Shown in pieces: positions 1-8,032 of a stretch of DNA of 64,000 nt (the first letter of the stretch is position 1; each line of letters starts with the position of its first letter). The position numbers were made by a program, and so were the translations under genes. The stretch is from Brevibacillus panacihumi W25. Its GTDB lineage: Bacteria > Bacillota > Bacilli > Brevibacillales > Brevibacillaceae. Under the pieces are notes generated by a model. The model was not told the DNA's origin and made no database searches. It was given only the letters and a program-made list of their open reading frames with translations. The DNA is taken from contig NZ_KI629785.1 of the NCBI RefSeq assembly GCF_000503775.1, forward strand, positions 434,001 to 498,000. The letters are read 5' to 3'.

Positions 1-497
1 TGCATGGTCACCAGCAATTTGTCCAACAGTGTCAGAGTAGCGAGATGAATGGCGGTTGGAAAGGCATCATTCGTCGATTGGGACATGTTCACATGCGTGT
101 TCGGGCTGAGGTGGAAGTAATCCCCCTTCTTCTCGCCCAGAAGCTCCAATCCCCGATTCGCAATGACTTCATTGGCATTCATATTAATGGAAGTACCCGC
201 GCCACCTTGGATCGGATCCACGATGAACTGGTCATGCCACTGTCCGGCAATAATCTCTTCTGCCGCTTGCACAATGACATTCCCCAACCGAGGATTCAAT
301 CGGGATACCTCCATGTTGGCAATCGCTGCTGCTTTTTTCACCATTGCCATAGCAATGATCAGCGAAGAATGAAGACGGTAACCGGTGATGGGAAAGTTCT
401 CTGTCGCCCGCATGGTTTGGACACCATAATAGGCATTCACAGGAATCTCTTTTTCACCCAGAAAATCCTTTTCAATTCGAAACGATTGTTGTTCCAT
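1..497 (-). CDS. aspA: Aspartate ammonia-lyase, N-terminal part (runs off the left edge)
   Basis: Aspartase deaminates L-aspartate to fumarate and ammonia in the cytosol. Only the first 165 or so residues are in the window; the catalytic serine loop of the family lies beyond the edge. The visible part reads IPVNAYYGVQT, then GAGTSINMNANEVIANR and NTHVNMSQSTND, the substrate-binding stretches of the aspartase/fumarase superfamily. GAGTS in place of the fumarase-type SGTQ favours aspartase over fumarase C. The ATG at 497 gives the usual N-terminus; no strong Shine-Dalgarno precedes it. The gene diverges from the lipoprotein gene at 655. The family assignment is firm; the aspartase rather than fumarase call is slightly less so. 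Confidence 0.92.
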   Translation of the reverse strand, partial: MEQQSFRIEKDFLGEKEIPVNAYYGVQTMRATENFPITGYRLHSSLIIAMAMVKKAAAIANMEVSRLNPRLGNVIVQAAEEIIAGQWHDQFIVDPIQGGAGTSINMNANEVIANRGLELLGEKKGDYFHLSPNTHVNMSQSTNDAFPTAIHLATLTLLDKLLVTM

Positions 498-654
498 CTT
501 GTTCGACCAGCTTTCCTAGTAATTGTTGGTTGTATGCCACCCCCATTCTACCATAGAAACAAGAAAAAGGGCTGTCGAGATGAAACGCGGTTTTCTTTTC
601 TCCGTCCAATTGGGTAGAATGTGTATCATCATCTACAAAATCGAGGGGGATACC

Positions 655-1155
655 ATGAAGAAATTTTTACTCCTTCTGTTGACTGCTGCTATCTTGCATG
701 GATGCAGCAGTACATCAGCACCCGCCGAATCTAATGAAACGCAGCCGCCTGCTGCGAATGAGCCAGCGACTCCCGCGCCGACACAGCCGCAAGAACCTGC
801 TCCCGCACCAGAGGCCGGGCAAGAAGAACCCGAACCGACTTCCGATATGACGTATGGAAACGATATTTTCCAAAAGGTGACTGTTCGTAAAACGGGCGAA
901 GATACTTTCGAGGTAAAAGGACAGGCGAAGGTCTTCGAAGCTGTCGTCAGCTATGTCGTGGAGGATGGTCACAACGAATTGGCTGAAGGCTCCTTCACCA
1001 CTTCGGCAGGCGCTCCCGAATTTGGAGATTTTACCTACACCTTGAAAGTAAAAAAAGCGGAACCGAATTCTACCCTTTTGCTCATCCTCTTTGAAAAAAG
1101 CGCCAAAGACGGCAGCAGACAGATGGAACTGATCATTCCTTTGCCTGAAAAATGA
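655..1155 (+). CDS. Gmad2-domain lipoprotein
   Basis: A 166-residue exported lipoprotein. It has a signal peptide (MKKFLLLLLTAAILHGC) with the lipid-modified Cys at about residue 17, then a linker of some 50 residues rich in Pro, Ala, Glu and Gln. The C-terminal half from about residue 75 resembles the Gmad2 immunoglobulin-like domain: VKGQAKVFEAVVSYVV, then TSAGAPEFGDFTYTL and FEKSAKDGSRQ. That domain is found in spore-germination GerM proteins and other envelope lipoproteins. The ATG at 655 follows GAGGGGGA with good spacing; in-frame upstream codons lack a ribosome site and would bury the signal peptide. A strong terminator follows. The precise role is unknown; an envelope or spore-germination role is inference. 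Confidence 0.8.
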   Translation: MKKFLLLLLTAAILHGCSSTSAPAESNETQPPAANEPATPAPTQPQEPAPAPEAGQEEPEPTSDMTYGNDIFQKVTVRKTGEDTFEVKGQAKVFEAVVSYVVEDGHNELAEGSFTTSAGAPEFGDFTYTLKVKKAEPNSTLLLILFEKSAKDGSRQMELIIPLPEK

Positions 1156-1228
1156 AGATTTATTACGACGTAATTCTCTTGAAAAACAGCCTACTGCCTG
1201 ATGCCCTTTCATGCTGAAAAGACCAAAC

Positions 1229-1270
1229 GCCCCCTCAGACGCCAGTGCTTCGCTTTGCGTCCGTGGGGGC
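1229..1270. terminator. Bidirectional intrinsic terminator
   Basis: GCCCCC-tca-GACGC pairs with GCGTC-cgt-GGGGGC, with a T tract on the plus side (ATTTTTAC) and a T-rich tail on the minus side. It lies between the convergent genes ending at 1155 (+) and 1275 (-) and can serve both. Confidence 0.75.
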
Positions 1271-1274
1271 ATTT

Positions 1275-2855
1275 TTACATTTGTTCTTCTACGTGTTTTA
1301 CCCGTTTTTTTCCAAGCTTGTTGGCTGCCAGGGTGATCAGGAAGGAGCCGATCAAGCCGCTAGCCATCGCCAGAATAAACCCTGCCATGTTGTTGGAGAG
1401 AAGCGGCGCCATAATCGATGGTACATATGCTGTTCCTCTGACATCGAAGAAGCCGACAAGCATACCTGCAACACCCGACGAGATGATGGCCCCGGCGAAA
1501 ACGATCTTGTTTGAAAACATAAACGGATAGGCGGCTTCGACAAACGTACCAAAGCCCATGTTGATCAAAAAGCCCGGTGTCGCCAAGGCAGCTTCGCTTT
1601 TTTCACGCGGCGCCACGATATTCGCCAGCGTAATCCCTGCGGAGACCATCACCAGGCCAACCATATCCACTGCTCCAAGGAAGCTGTTGCCCGTCTTCTC
1701 CATCTCCAGCAATACAATCGGGAGGATCGCGGCGTGATAGACTCCGCCGATGATGGCGGGCCAGATGAGCAGGCCCGCAACCAAGCCTGCCAGAACCGGA
1801 CTGTAGGCGACAGCACCTTCGATCAGCACTTTTACCCACTCACCTGCCTGCAGGGCAATGGGCGCCAACAGATAATACACAATCAGTCCAGCTGCGAGAC
1901 CAGAGATCCCCCCGGCAATAATATTGACCGTCGTAGTCGGAAAACGCCACTCAATGCATTTGCGAAACAGCAGATTCACGAAAAGACCTGCGCCGATCCC
2001 ACCGAGCATCCCGCCGATAATCCCGCCGTCTATGGACAGGACACCAGCCAGGACGCCTGCGACGACGGAGACCTCCTCCATGTCGGAGACCTGTTTGGCC
2101 GCTACGGCAGCAATGACGACCGGGAGTGCCTTGATTAACACATCAAAGACGTCGCCAAGCATCGACAAACCGGGAATCTTGCTTAACGCCAAGACCAGGG
2201 CCAACGCAATAAAACCCGGAAGCGACGACATCATGATGCCGCGCACCTGAATTCTCCTCCACGGTTGATGGGACATCTCTGCTGCTTTTTTCGCATCCCC
2301 GATCATCGGGCGATAGGAGATCCCCCAGTGCTTGCCGAATGCCGTGAGGAAACTGATCGCCCTCGTCCGGTTCGTCGTCCCCGTGGTGCCTGAGGTCAGG
2401 ATGATTTTCGCCCCCCTCGCTGCAATCATGGCCATCGATGTGCCGCCTGTGCCAGCGATCGGCAGTTGCTTGTCCACGGCTGCCTGAATGGCTTGCTGAT
2501 TGGCTTTTTGCGGATCGGCACTCATCACAATCAACCCATCGATCTCTTCGCTGCGGATCTGTTCGGCGATGCCCGCATCCAGTTGGGCTGCATATTGGTT
2601 GCACGATCCCAATGTCCCCTCATGGACCGTGATGATTTGCTTGCTGTCTCCATCCCAGGCATAGACTGCAGCGGGTGTGGACTCCCCTGCCATATCCATC
2701 GAGCTTTGAGCGCCAATATATTGGATTGCTGCTGGTTCGACTCCCGCCGATTCCATCTGCGAAATGATTTCTCCCAGAAGCTTTGTTGGATCTTTACCGC
2801 CCAGATTGTATAGATTGCCTCCACTGCTGCCAATGACCGCTATTCGCTTTCTCAC
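1275..2855 (-). CDS. PTS EIIC-like membrane transporter with an N-terminal soluble domain
   Basis: A 526-residue protein. Residues 1-185 are soluble and Rossmann-like, with a glycine-rich start (VIGSSGGNLYNLGG) and a second small-residue loop (GTGGTSMA). Residues 205-515 form about nine or ten membrane segments like those of PTS EIIC permeases, including GGVYHAAILPIVLLEME and a conserved FGTFVEAAYPFM stretch. No EIIA or EIIB phosphotransfer domain is visible in the protein or beside it, so the energy source and substrate are unknown. The start is GTG at 2855, six bases after AGGAGGG. Two operator-like dyads lie upstream (2881-2927). The family call is from pattern recognition; it may be a transporter or a sensor-transporter. 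Confidence 0.7.
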   Translation of the reverse strand: MRKRIAVIGSSGGNLYNLGGKDPTKLLGEIISQMESAGVEPAAIQYIGAQSSMDMAGESTPAAVYAWDGDSKQIITVHEGTLGSCNQYAAQLDAGIAEQIRSEEIDGLIVMSADPQKANQQAIQAAVDKQLPIAGTGGTSMAMIAARGAKIILTSGTTGTTNRTRAISFLTAFGKHWGISYRPMIGDAKKAAEMSHQPWRRIQVRGIMMSSLPGFIALALVLALSKIPGLSMLGDVFDVLIKALPVVIAAVAAKQVSDMEEVSVVAGVLAGVLSIDGGIIGGMLGGIGAGLFVNLLFRKCIEWRFPTTTVNIIAGGISGLAAGLIVYYLLAPIALQAGEWVKVLIEGAVAYSPVLAGLVAGLLIWPAIIGGVYHAAILPIVLLEMEKTGNSFLGAVDMVGLVMVSAGITLANIVAPREKSEAALATPGFLINMGFGTFVEAAYPFMFSNKIVFAGAIISSGVAGMLVGFFDVRGTAYVPSIMAPLLSNNMAGFILAMASGLIGSFLITLAANKLGKKRVKHVEEQM

Positions 2856-2880
2856 AAATCTGCCCTCCTATTTTATCTAA

Positions 2881-2927
2881 GTAAAGCGTTACTATGCTAA
2901 TTCTTTATTTATTTACTTTAGTAAAGT
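2881..2927. promoter_or_regulatory. Operator-like inverted repeats upstream of the EIIC-like gene
   Basis: A perfect dyad ACTTTA-G-TAAAGT spans 2915-2927. A second, weaker dyad GTAAAGCGTTAC spans 2881-2892, and both share the CTTTAC core. They lie 26-72 bp upstream of the GTG at 2855, where a repressor would act. No regulator gene is adjacent. That these are operators is inferred. Confidence 0.4.
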
Positions 2928-3014
2928 GAGAGACTAAATTCAAGCCATTCTGAAAAACTATTTTCATTCAGATGAACTTTTCTGCTTCTCTGCTTTAGGA
3001 ACCTTCTGACTTTA

Positions 3015-3023
3015 TGGTATAAT
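3015..3023 (+). promoter_or_regulatory. Extended -10 promoter element
   Basis: TGGTATAAT is a perfect sigma-A -10 hexamer with the TG extension. It lies 41 bp upstream of the GTG start at 3065. No good -35 box is seen, which an extended -10 can tolerate. Confidence 0.55.
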
Positions 3024-3064
3024 CTGGGTGTGATTTTCTTCAGTCAATGGATAGGAGGGAGTTC

Positions 3065-3229
3065 GTGATCCAGGAATATGGCATCGGGTGGGGGACGCTC
3101 GCCCTAATCAACGCGGGGATTGCGCAAGGGAAAAACCGCAGCGGATTCAACTGGTTTCTGCTTTCCTTGCTGCTCGGACCAATCGCGACTTTCATACTCG
3201 TCCTTGTGGAAAAACGGTCAGAAATATAA
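3065..3229 (+). CDS. Small hydrophobic membrane protein
   Basis: A 54-residue protein with two likely membrane stretches: GWGTLALINAGIA near the N-terminus and FLLSLLLGPIATFILVLV near the C-terminus, separated by a basic loop (QGKNRSG). An in-frame ATG exists at 3047, but AGGAGGGA at 3053-3060 is placed ideally for the GTG at 3065, so the GTG was chosen. An extended -10 promoter lies just upstream and a shared terminator follows. I do not recognise a named family; it looks like the small membrane proteins often annotated as hypothetical in bacilli. Confidence 0.6.
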   Translation: MIQEYGIGWGTLALINAGIAQGKNRSGFNWFLLSLLLGPIATFILVLVEKRSEI

Positions 3230-3230
3230 A

Positions 3231-3263
3231 AGCACCCCTCTCCGTCGAAACGAAGAGGGGGCT
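3231..3263. terminator. Bidirectional terminator between two tiny genes
   Basis: AGCACCCCTCT pairs with AGAGGGGGCT around an 11-12 base loop. It separates the convergent genes ending at 3229 (+) and 3269 (-). Confidence 0.55.
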
Positions 3264-3268
3264 GAAGC

Positions 3269-3403
3269 TTATTTTTCTGTTGATTCATTTTTCTGACTAT
3301 CTTTGTAGCAATCTATGCATAGACCGTTGTTATTTTCGATTTCATACTCGGTCAAACGCGCCTGACAAGATGTGCACTGTCTTTCTGTCAATACCAAGTT
3401 CAC
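3269..3403 (-). CDS. 44-residue CxxC/CxxC zinc-ribbon-like protein
   Basis: A short gene found by reading the gap. It starts with GTG at 3403, eight bases after AAAGGAG, and ends with TAA at 3269. The protein has two CxxC pairs, CTSC near residue 10 and CIDC near residue 33, spaced like a treble-clef or zinc-ribbon knuckle, with a polar C-terminal tail. Such proteins usually bind one zinc ion. It recalls the YhfH and Gin (anti-sigma-G) groups of small bacillus zinc proteins, but the spacing matches neither clearly, so no name is given. A terminator lies directly downstream. The good ribosome site, paired cysteines and clean stop support a real gene. Confidence 0.6.
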   Translation of the reverse strand: MNLVLTERQCTSCQARLTEYEIENNNGLCIDCYKDSQKNESTEK

Positions 3404-3529
3404 AGCACGATCTCCTTTCCGATATATTCTCTCTCTATACTCGTATTATAAACGATTCTTTATGTATTTCAGCCTGTATGTGTGTAAATTGTGTGAATTC
3501 TTTCATAACTTTTTGTCAGGAGCCTGTTT

Positions 3530-4282
3530 ATGCTTGAAACTTTTCTTTCTTACACCATTTCCGGCGAGCCTTTCCGCCTTTTTTCACTTTCTCACCTGGT
3601 TGTTTTGCTGCTTTTTGCCGCTGGCACATGGGCTTTATACTTTTATCGGAGAAAACTTCGAGCCTCTTCCATGAAAGAAACGATGCGCCATACTCTTGCT
3701 GCCACATTGCTTTTGACCGAATTGGCCTTTCAGTTTTGGCATGTGTGGACGCAGACCTGGTCGACTGCCTATACCTTACCATTGCAGTTATGCAGTGTCT
3801 CCTTGCTTTTATGTGTCGTCATGCTCTACAGCAAAAGCTATGCGCTATACGAAGTGACGTTTTTCGCCGGGGTTGGTGGCGCCCTCCAGGCCATGCTTAC
3901 TCCTGAGCTGTTCTATCCCTTCCCGCACTTCCGCTTCCTGCACTTTTTTCTCGCGCATGCCTGCATCATCTGGGCTTGCCTGTACATGACCTGGGTGGAA
4001 AAGTATCAGCCGACGCTGCGATCAGTTTGGAAGACGATGGTCTTCCTCAACCTGCTTCTCGTCATCGCGCTGCTGGTCAATCGATGGACGGGCGGGAATT
4101 ATCTGTTCGTCTCCCGCAAGCCGGATAACCCCAGCCTGATTGATTATCTGGGTGCCTATCCGTGGTACATCATCTCCCTGGAAGGCGTCGCAATTGTCAT
4201 GTTTCTCCTGCTGTACCTGCCCTTCGCTGCATCGGGGAGAAAAAGTTCGGCTTCCCCCACATCCCGGGACTTTTCCTCCTGA
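3530..4282 (+). CDS. YwaF/TIGR02206 family integral membrane protein
   Basis: A 250-residue protein with about six or seven membrane segments and several conserved aromatic and histidine positions: FQFWHVW near residue 67, LPLQLCS near 83, FPHFRFLHFFLAH near 128-140, and GAYPWYI near 210. This pattern fits the YwaF (TIGR02206) family, whose function is unknown. The start ATG follows AGGAG by seven bases. It is a single-gene unit with a terminator at 4292-4319. The substrate or role cannot be judged from sequence; the conserved His and Trp residues in the membrane suggest ligand or cofactor contacts, which is inference. Confidence 0.8.
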   Translation: MLETFLSYTISGEPFRLFSLSHLVVLLLFAAGTWALYFYRRKLRASSMKETMRHTLAATLLLTELAFQFWHVWTQTWSTAYTLPLQLCSVSLLLCVVMLYSKSYALYEVTFFAGVGGALQAMLTPELFYPFPHFRFLHFFLAHACIIWACLYMTWVEKYQPTLRSVWKTMVFLNLLLVIALLVNRWTGGNYLFVSRKPDNPSLIDYLGAYPWYIISLEGVAIVMFLLLYLPFAASGRKSSASPTSRDFSS

Positions 4283-4291
4283 AAGAAATAC

Positions 4292-4319
4292 ATCCGGCTC
4301 CTGTGTATCAGAGCCGGAT
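4292..4319. terminator. Intrinsic terminator
   Basis: ATCCGGCTC and GAGCCGGAT form a perfect 9-bp stem with a 10-base loop, followed on the plus strand by TCTTCTTTT. It ends the YwaF-type gene and may also serve the convergent amidohydrolase gene. Confidence 0.7.
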
Positions 4320-4339
4320 TCTTCTTTTGCCTGCCTTGC

Positions 4340-5932
4340 TTATCGCGTGTAGACTACCTTGCCGCCAATTACGGTCATCTCGATTTTGGTTTCGAGCAGG
4401 GCATCGGGATCCATGGTAAACAATTCATGAGAATAGACGGTCATATCCGCGAATTTCCCTCGTGCCAGCGTTCCTTTCACATGTGACTCTGCCGTTACCT
4501 GGGCGCCTCCTACTGTGAACAGGGCGATCGCTTCCTCCATCGTCAGCTTTTCTTCTGGCATGTACCCATCATGGGTGTCTCCCGGCGCTTTGCGTGTGAC
4601 CGCCGCATGAATCCCGAGCAAAGGATCAATTGGCTCAACTGGAGTATCAGAACCACCCGCACAGATAATGCCTTTGTTCAGCATTGTTTTCCAAATATAG
4701 GAGTTCGAAATCCGCTCCGGTCCGACCCGATCGATCACCCAAGGGAAGTCTCCCGCCAAAAAGCGCGGCTGGATGTCCGCGATGCGGTGAGGATGACGCA
4801 GTCTCTCCAGCAGATCGGGGCGGACAATCTGCGTATGAATCAAACGATCCGGGTACGCGGCAGGTGCGAAGAGATCCAGGCTGTCCAGGACCATTTCCAG
4901 TGCCTTGTCCCCTATGGTATGAACGGCGATCGGCATGGACAGGCTTCTTGCCTGCCGTACCAGCTCTGTCAACTCCTCCTGCTCATGGACCGGATAGCCG
5001 CTGGTGGAGGGATCATCCGCATAAGGTGCAGACAAATAAGCCGTTCGTCGACCCAAAGCCCCGTCCGCAAAAATTTTGACCGCGCCGATCCGGACGTGAT
5101 CGTTGCCGTATCCGGCGTGCATCCGCAGGTCGCGCAGCTCGTGCATATGGGGATAGTAGACGAGCAGGTTGCAGCGAAGCGCCAGTCCTTCCTGGTTGAT
5201 CAGTTCGTCGTAGAGCTGATAGGTCTGCGCCAAGCCGCCCAACTCGCGCAGATCTTCCGTGTGCGCGCCTGTCAGCCCATGCTGCATCGCATACTGGATG
5301 GAGCGGCGCAAAGACTTTTTCAGCTGCTCATAATCCGGCTTGGGAATATGCGGTCTAACCAGATTCGATGCCGTCTCCAAGAGCATCCCTGTTGGCTGCC
5401 CCGAAGCCTCATCGCAAACGACCACGCCTCCAGCAGGCACTGGCATTTCTTTGTGGTAGCCAATCTTCTCCAGCGCCTTGCTGTTGACCAGATGGGCATG
5501 GCCGCAGATGCGCGAGAGCATGATCGGGCAGTGAGGCGCTACATGGTCCAGCTCCTCGATGCTGGGAATTCCCCCGCTTGCAAACAAATTCTCATCCCAG
5601 CCGAATCCCTCGATCCACTCCCCGGGGCCCGTCTCGTCTGCTCTTTGCTTGATCAGCCGAAGCATGTCATCCTTGGACCTTGCTTTGCCCAGATCAAGCT
5701 GCAAAAACGTCAAACCCTGCCATCCCAGATGCAAATGACTGTCGATCAGTCCCGGCGTAACAGTACGCCCCTGCAAATCGATAACATGAGCTTCCTTGCC
5801 CCATTGCAAACGCATATCCGCATCACTTCCGAGATCGTGGACAAGTCCATCCCGTACGACAATTGCTTCTACAAAACGGGTTTGCTGGTCTCCCGTGTAA
5901 ATATGTCCATTCGTAAAAATCGTTGTGGTCAT
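4340..5932 (-). CDS. Amidohydrolase family 3 protein (YtcJ-like)
   Basis: A metal-dependent hydrolase of about 530 residues in the Amidohydrolase_3 (YtcJ/N-substituted formamide deformylase) group. Signs are the N-terminal composite domain starting TNGHIYTGD, the metal-binding HxH in LIDSHLHLG, a later His in AVHTIGD, and the Asp region GGSDTPVEP followed by DPLLGIHAAVTRK typical of YtcJ proteins. The substrate is not predictable; relatives cleave N-formyl or N-acyl amides. Two starts are possible. The ATG at 5932 has GAGGGGG seven bases upstream, whereas the ATG at 5953 lies too close to AGGAGGG, so 5932 is preferred. It is monocistronic by spacing. Confidence 0.88.
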   Translation of the reverse strand: MTTTIFTNGHIYTGDQQTRFVEAIVVRDGLVHDLGSDADMRLQWGKEAHVIDLQGRTVTPGLIDSHLHLGWQGLTFLQLDLGKARSKDDMLRLIKQRADETGPGEWIEGFGWDENLFASGGIPSIEELDHVAPHCPIMLSRICGHAHLVNSKALEKIGYHKEMPVPAGGVVVCDEASGQPTGMLLETASNLVRPHIPKPDYEQLKKSLRRSIQYAMQHGLTGAHTEDLRELGGLAQTYQLYDELINQEGLALRCNLLVYYPHMHELRDLRMHAGYGNDHVRIGAVKIFADGALGRRTAYLSAPYADDPSTSGYPVHEQEELTELVRQARSLSMPIAVHTIGDKALEMVLDSLDLFAPAAYPDRLIHTQIVRPDLLERLRHPHRIADIQPRFLAGDFPWVIDRVGPERISNSYIWKTMLNKGIICAGGSDTPVEPIDPLLGIHAAVTRKAPGDTHDGYMPEEKLTMEEAIALFTVGGAQVTAESHVKGTLARGKFADMTVYSHELFTMDPDALLETKIEMTVIGGKVVYTR

Positions 5933-6000
5933 AGCACAGCCCCCTCTTTTCATTCCCTCCTTTCTTAATTGCCCGTCTATTGCGATATTCCTTCTGCAAA

Positions 6001-6045
6001 TAAAAAACCTCTACAACGGTCACCAGGAGGAACCATTGTAGGAGG
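6001..6045 (-). terminator. Terminator of the split FMN reductase gene
   Basis: On the minus strand a stem of about 12 bp (CCTCCTACAATGGT against ACCGTTGTAGAGG, with one bulge) is followed by TTTTTTA. It lies 17 bp past the stop codon at 6062. Confidence 0.7.
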
Positions 6046-6061
6046 CTGTGATATGTCAGTA

Positions 6062-6401
6062 TTATTTTTGTCTAATTGTCTGCAATGCACCGCTCCATGA
6101 GAGGAGTTGGTCAAGCATTTGGTTCGCGTTCTTGGCATGGTAATCAGCGGGCTTGAACGCGCTCATGTTTTCAAAATCCGTCAAAAGCGAGAACGTAATT
6201 GCCGTACGAACATCAGCTACCTGCAATTCACCCAAAATCAGGCGAAGATTTTCGATTGCACGCGCACCGCCCAAGCTGCCATAAGCGGCAAAACCGGCGG
6301 CCTTATTGTTCACTTCAAGATTCAGGTAATCCAGCGCATTTTTTAATACACCCGTAGTGGCATGATTATATTCTGGCGTTACGAAAATATAGCCGTCAAA
6401 G
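6062..6401 (-). pseudogene. NAD(P)H-dependent FMN reductase, 3' fragment cut by an IS
   Basis: The C-terminal part of a flavodoxin-fold NADPH-dependent FMN reductase (azoreductase/YhdA-like group). It reads from the insertion junction as DGYIFVTPEYNHATTG, the family's conserved phosphate- and flavin-binding stretch, then AAGFAAYGSLGGARA, and ends in a natural stop. The other half lies at 8374-8604. Removing 6402-8373 plus one copy of the duplicated CTTTGA joins the halves in frame as SEKMASFDGYIFVTPEYN. The gene would have encoded a soluble flavin reductase of about 190 residues, probably co-transcribed with the quinone oxidoreductase upstream. It is now non-functional unless the element excises precisely. 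Confidence 0.88.
6396..6401. repeat. Target-site duplication, left copy
   Basis: TCAAAG directly abuts the left IS end. The same six bases occur at 8374-8379 beside the right end. Confidence 0.85.
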
Positions 6402-6416
6402 GAGAGCCCTGCAAAA
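6402..6416 (+). repeat. IS terminal inverted repeat, left
   Basis: GAGAGCCCTGCAAAA, a perfect 15-bp match to the reverse complement of 8359-8373. Similarity continues imperfectly inward (TCCCC against GTCCACC). Confidence 0.88.
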
Positions 6417-6483
6417 TCCCCTTGTTGGAGCTTGCAACTCGAGTAACCCCATTGAATTGTGTAAAAAAGAGGGCAATAACGAA

Positions 6484-6524
6484 AAAATGCAGTTCAATCT
6501 CCCTCAGGAGGCGGACTGCATTTT
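6484..6524 (-). terminator. Transposase terminator
   Basis: AAAATGCAGT and ACTGCATTTT form a 10-bp stem that overlaps the last codons of the transposase gene. On the minus strand it is followed by TTCGTTATTG. A smaller inner stem (CCTC/GAGG) lies in the loop. Confidence 0.6.
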
Positions 6525-8027
6525 CTCTGTTAATTTTATCATCCGTTTTACATTTACGACGAAAGTCGTAAGTATTGCCTGTATTCGCATGCGAAAGAGA
6601 CCACGGTACTTAGCCTTGGTCATCCCATGATACCTTTTTAGTTCCGCATTTTTATGTTCAATAATCGGTCTGCGACAAATACGTTCCTTGAACGTATCGC
6701 TTTTCTCAAACTCGATTTGCTCTTGGTAATGTTCCGCCACAATCCGAATGGAATAGGTTTTGCTCTTCGCTCCTGGCTTGAAGCATCCTTCCTTAAGCGG
6801 GCACGCCTTGCATTTCTCGGTATCGAAATAGAAAACAAGAGAACGACTATTGCCACTTTGCTTGCTTCCTTGGACAGCTTTTCGAATACTGTGTTGTCCT
6901 GCCGGACAAATAACAAAGTCTGCATCCTTGTTGTATTCAAAACCTTCTTGTCTAAGCCCTCCGTTATGTACGATCGGGTTAAGTGGTACGACGGGTTGAA
7001 TCTGCTTACTTTTCATCTCTTCCAAATTATCTTTACCCGAATATGCAGTGTCAGCAATCACTTCATGTACTTCTATACCTGCGTCCAAGGTTTGATTCAA
7101 AAGTTCTTTGAATTGTTTGCCGTCATCCGAACTTCCTTCAGTAACTTCCACAGCCGTAATGATCTCTTCTTCTGTCATGGCGATATGTTCTTTGTAGCCA
7201 AAAAAGGATTTTGTATTGCTCTTCCATCCAAAGCGTGCATCCGGATCAATGGCCGACATAATGCCTTTATTGGCAAGGAGACGCTCGTCTTCCACGATGG
7301 CCTTGGCGATTCGAACTTTCTCCGAGATGGAACCTTCATGATCCGGCAACAACAACTCAACAGTTTCCCCAAGATTAGCCAGGTACTGAAGCATGATCTT
7401 CTCGGCATCCTCTTGATCTTCTTTCCTCAACCCCGGTAACTTCGGGAGTTTCTTCTCAAGCTTGGGATGCTTTTTCACCACAACACGGAACAGGCGCTTC
7501 GCCGCATCTCGAAGTACTTCAAGTGGCTTTTGTTTTTGCGAAGCTGCCAGTGTATGGGTGGAGTCCATGATGATCGTCTTTGACTTCACAAGACCTTTTT
7601 CAATGCACTGACGCACAACTGATATGAGCACCTCATCCACGGCTCCTGCTCCTAATCGATGATTACGAAAGCGAGACAGTTGGGAGGGGTCAGGAAGGTT
7701 ATCCTCCGGATTTACACCTAAAAACCACTTGTAAGCGAGGTTTACCTGCGTTTCCTGAATGATGCGTTCATCCGAAAGATTGTAGAGAACTTGTAAAAAC
7801 AGCAAACGAAACAGGAGTTCTGGTTCGTTAGCAGGTCTTCCGTAATGCTCACAATAAGAGGAACGAACTAAGTCATGAATAAACGTGAAATCTACGATTT
7901 CATTGATTTTTCGTAATGGGTGATCCTCGGGAATCAGTTTGTATAATTCGGCATGGAAAGATGCCGTCATTTGTTTAGAGGGCTGTAGCAATGGTTCCAA
8001 CTCTTTCGTTTTCTTTTCATTGTACAA
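6504..8027 (-). CDS. IS1182-family transposase (DDE type)
   Basis: A transposase of about 507 residues. The N-terminal domain has the family pattern LIPEDHPLRKINEIVDFTFI followed by YGRPANEPELLFRLLFLQ (DUF772-like). A DDE nuclease fold follows, with IIMDSTH supplying the first Asp, VIADTAYSGKDN the second, and a C-terminal ENKN-like stretch (RRPIIEHKNAELKRYHG) the Glu. A Cys cluster (CPAGQHS...CKACPLKEGC) sits before the last catalytic block, as in the family. The start is uncertain: the frame is open back to an ATG at 8087, inside the long hairpin and without a ribosome site, so a TTG near 8027-8030 is used here. The gene looks intact. No second frame or frameshift is needed. Confidence 0.88.
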   Translation of the reverse strand: MYNEKKTKELEPLLQPSKQMTASFHAELYKLIPEDHPLRKINEIVDFTFIHDLVRSSYCEHYGRPANEPELLFRLLFLQVLYNLSDERIIQETQVNLAYKWFLGVNPEDNLPDPSQLSRFRNHRLGAGAVDEVLISVVRQCIEKGLVKSKTIIMDSTHTLAASQKQKPLEVLRDAAKRLFRVVVKKHPKLEKKLPKLPGLRKEDQEDAEKIMLQYLANLGETVELLLPDHEGSISEKVRIAKAIVEDERLLANKGIMSAIDPDARFGWKSNTKSFFGYKEHIAMTEEEIITAVEVTEGSSDDGKQFKELLNQTLDAGIEVHEVIADTAYSGKDNLEEMKSKQIQPVVPLNPIVHNGGLRQEGFEYNKDADFVICPAGQHSIRKAVQGSKQSGNSRSLVFYFDTEKCKACPLKEGCFKPGAKSKTYSIRIVAEHYQEQIEFEKSDTFKERICRRPIIEHKNAELKRYHGMTKAKYRGLFRMRIQAILTTFVVNVKRMIKLTEKMQSAS

Positions 8028-8032
8028 CAAAA

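Noticed and set aside
4571..5968. Long open frame (465 codons) antisense to the amidohydrolase
   Set aside because: Shadow frame of a real gene; low-complexity composition, no recognisable domain or start signal.
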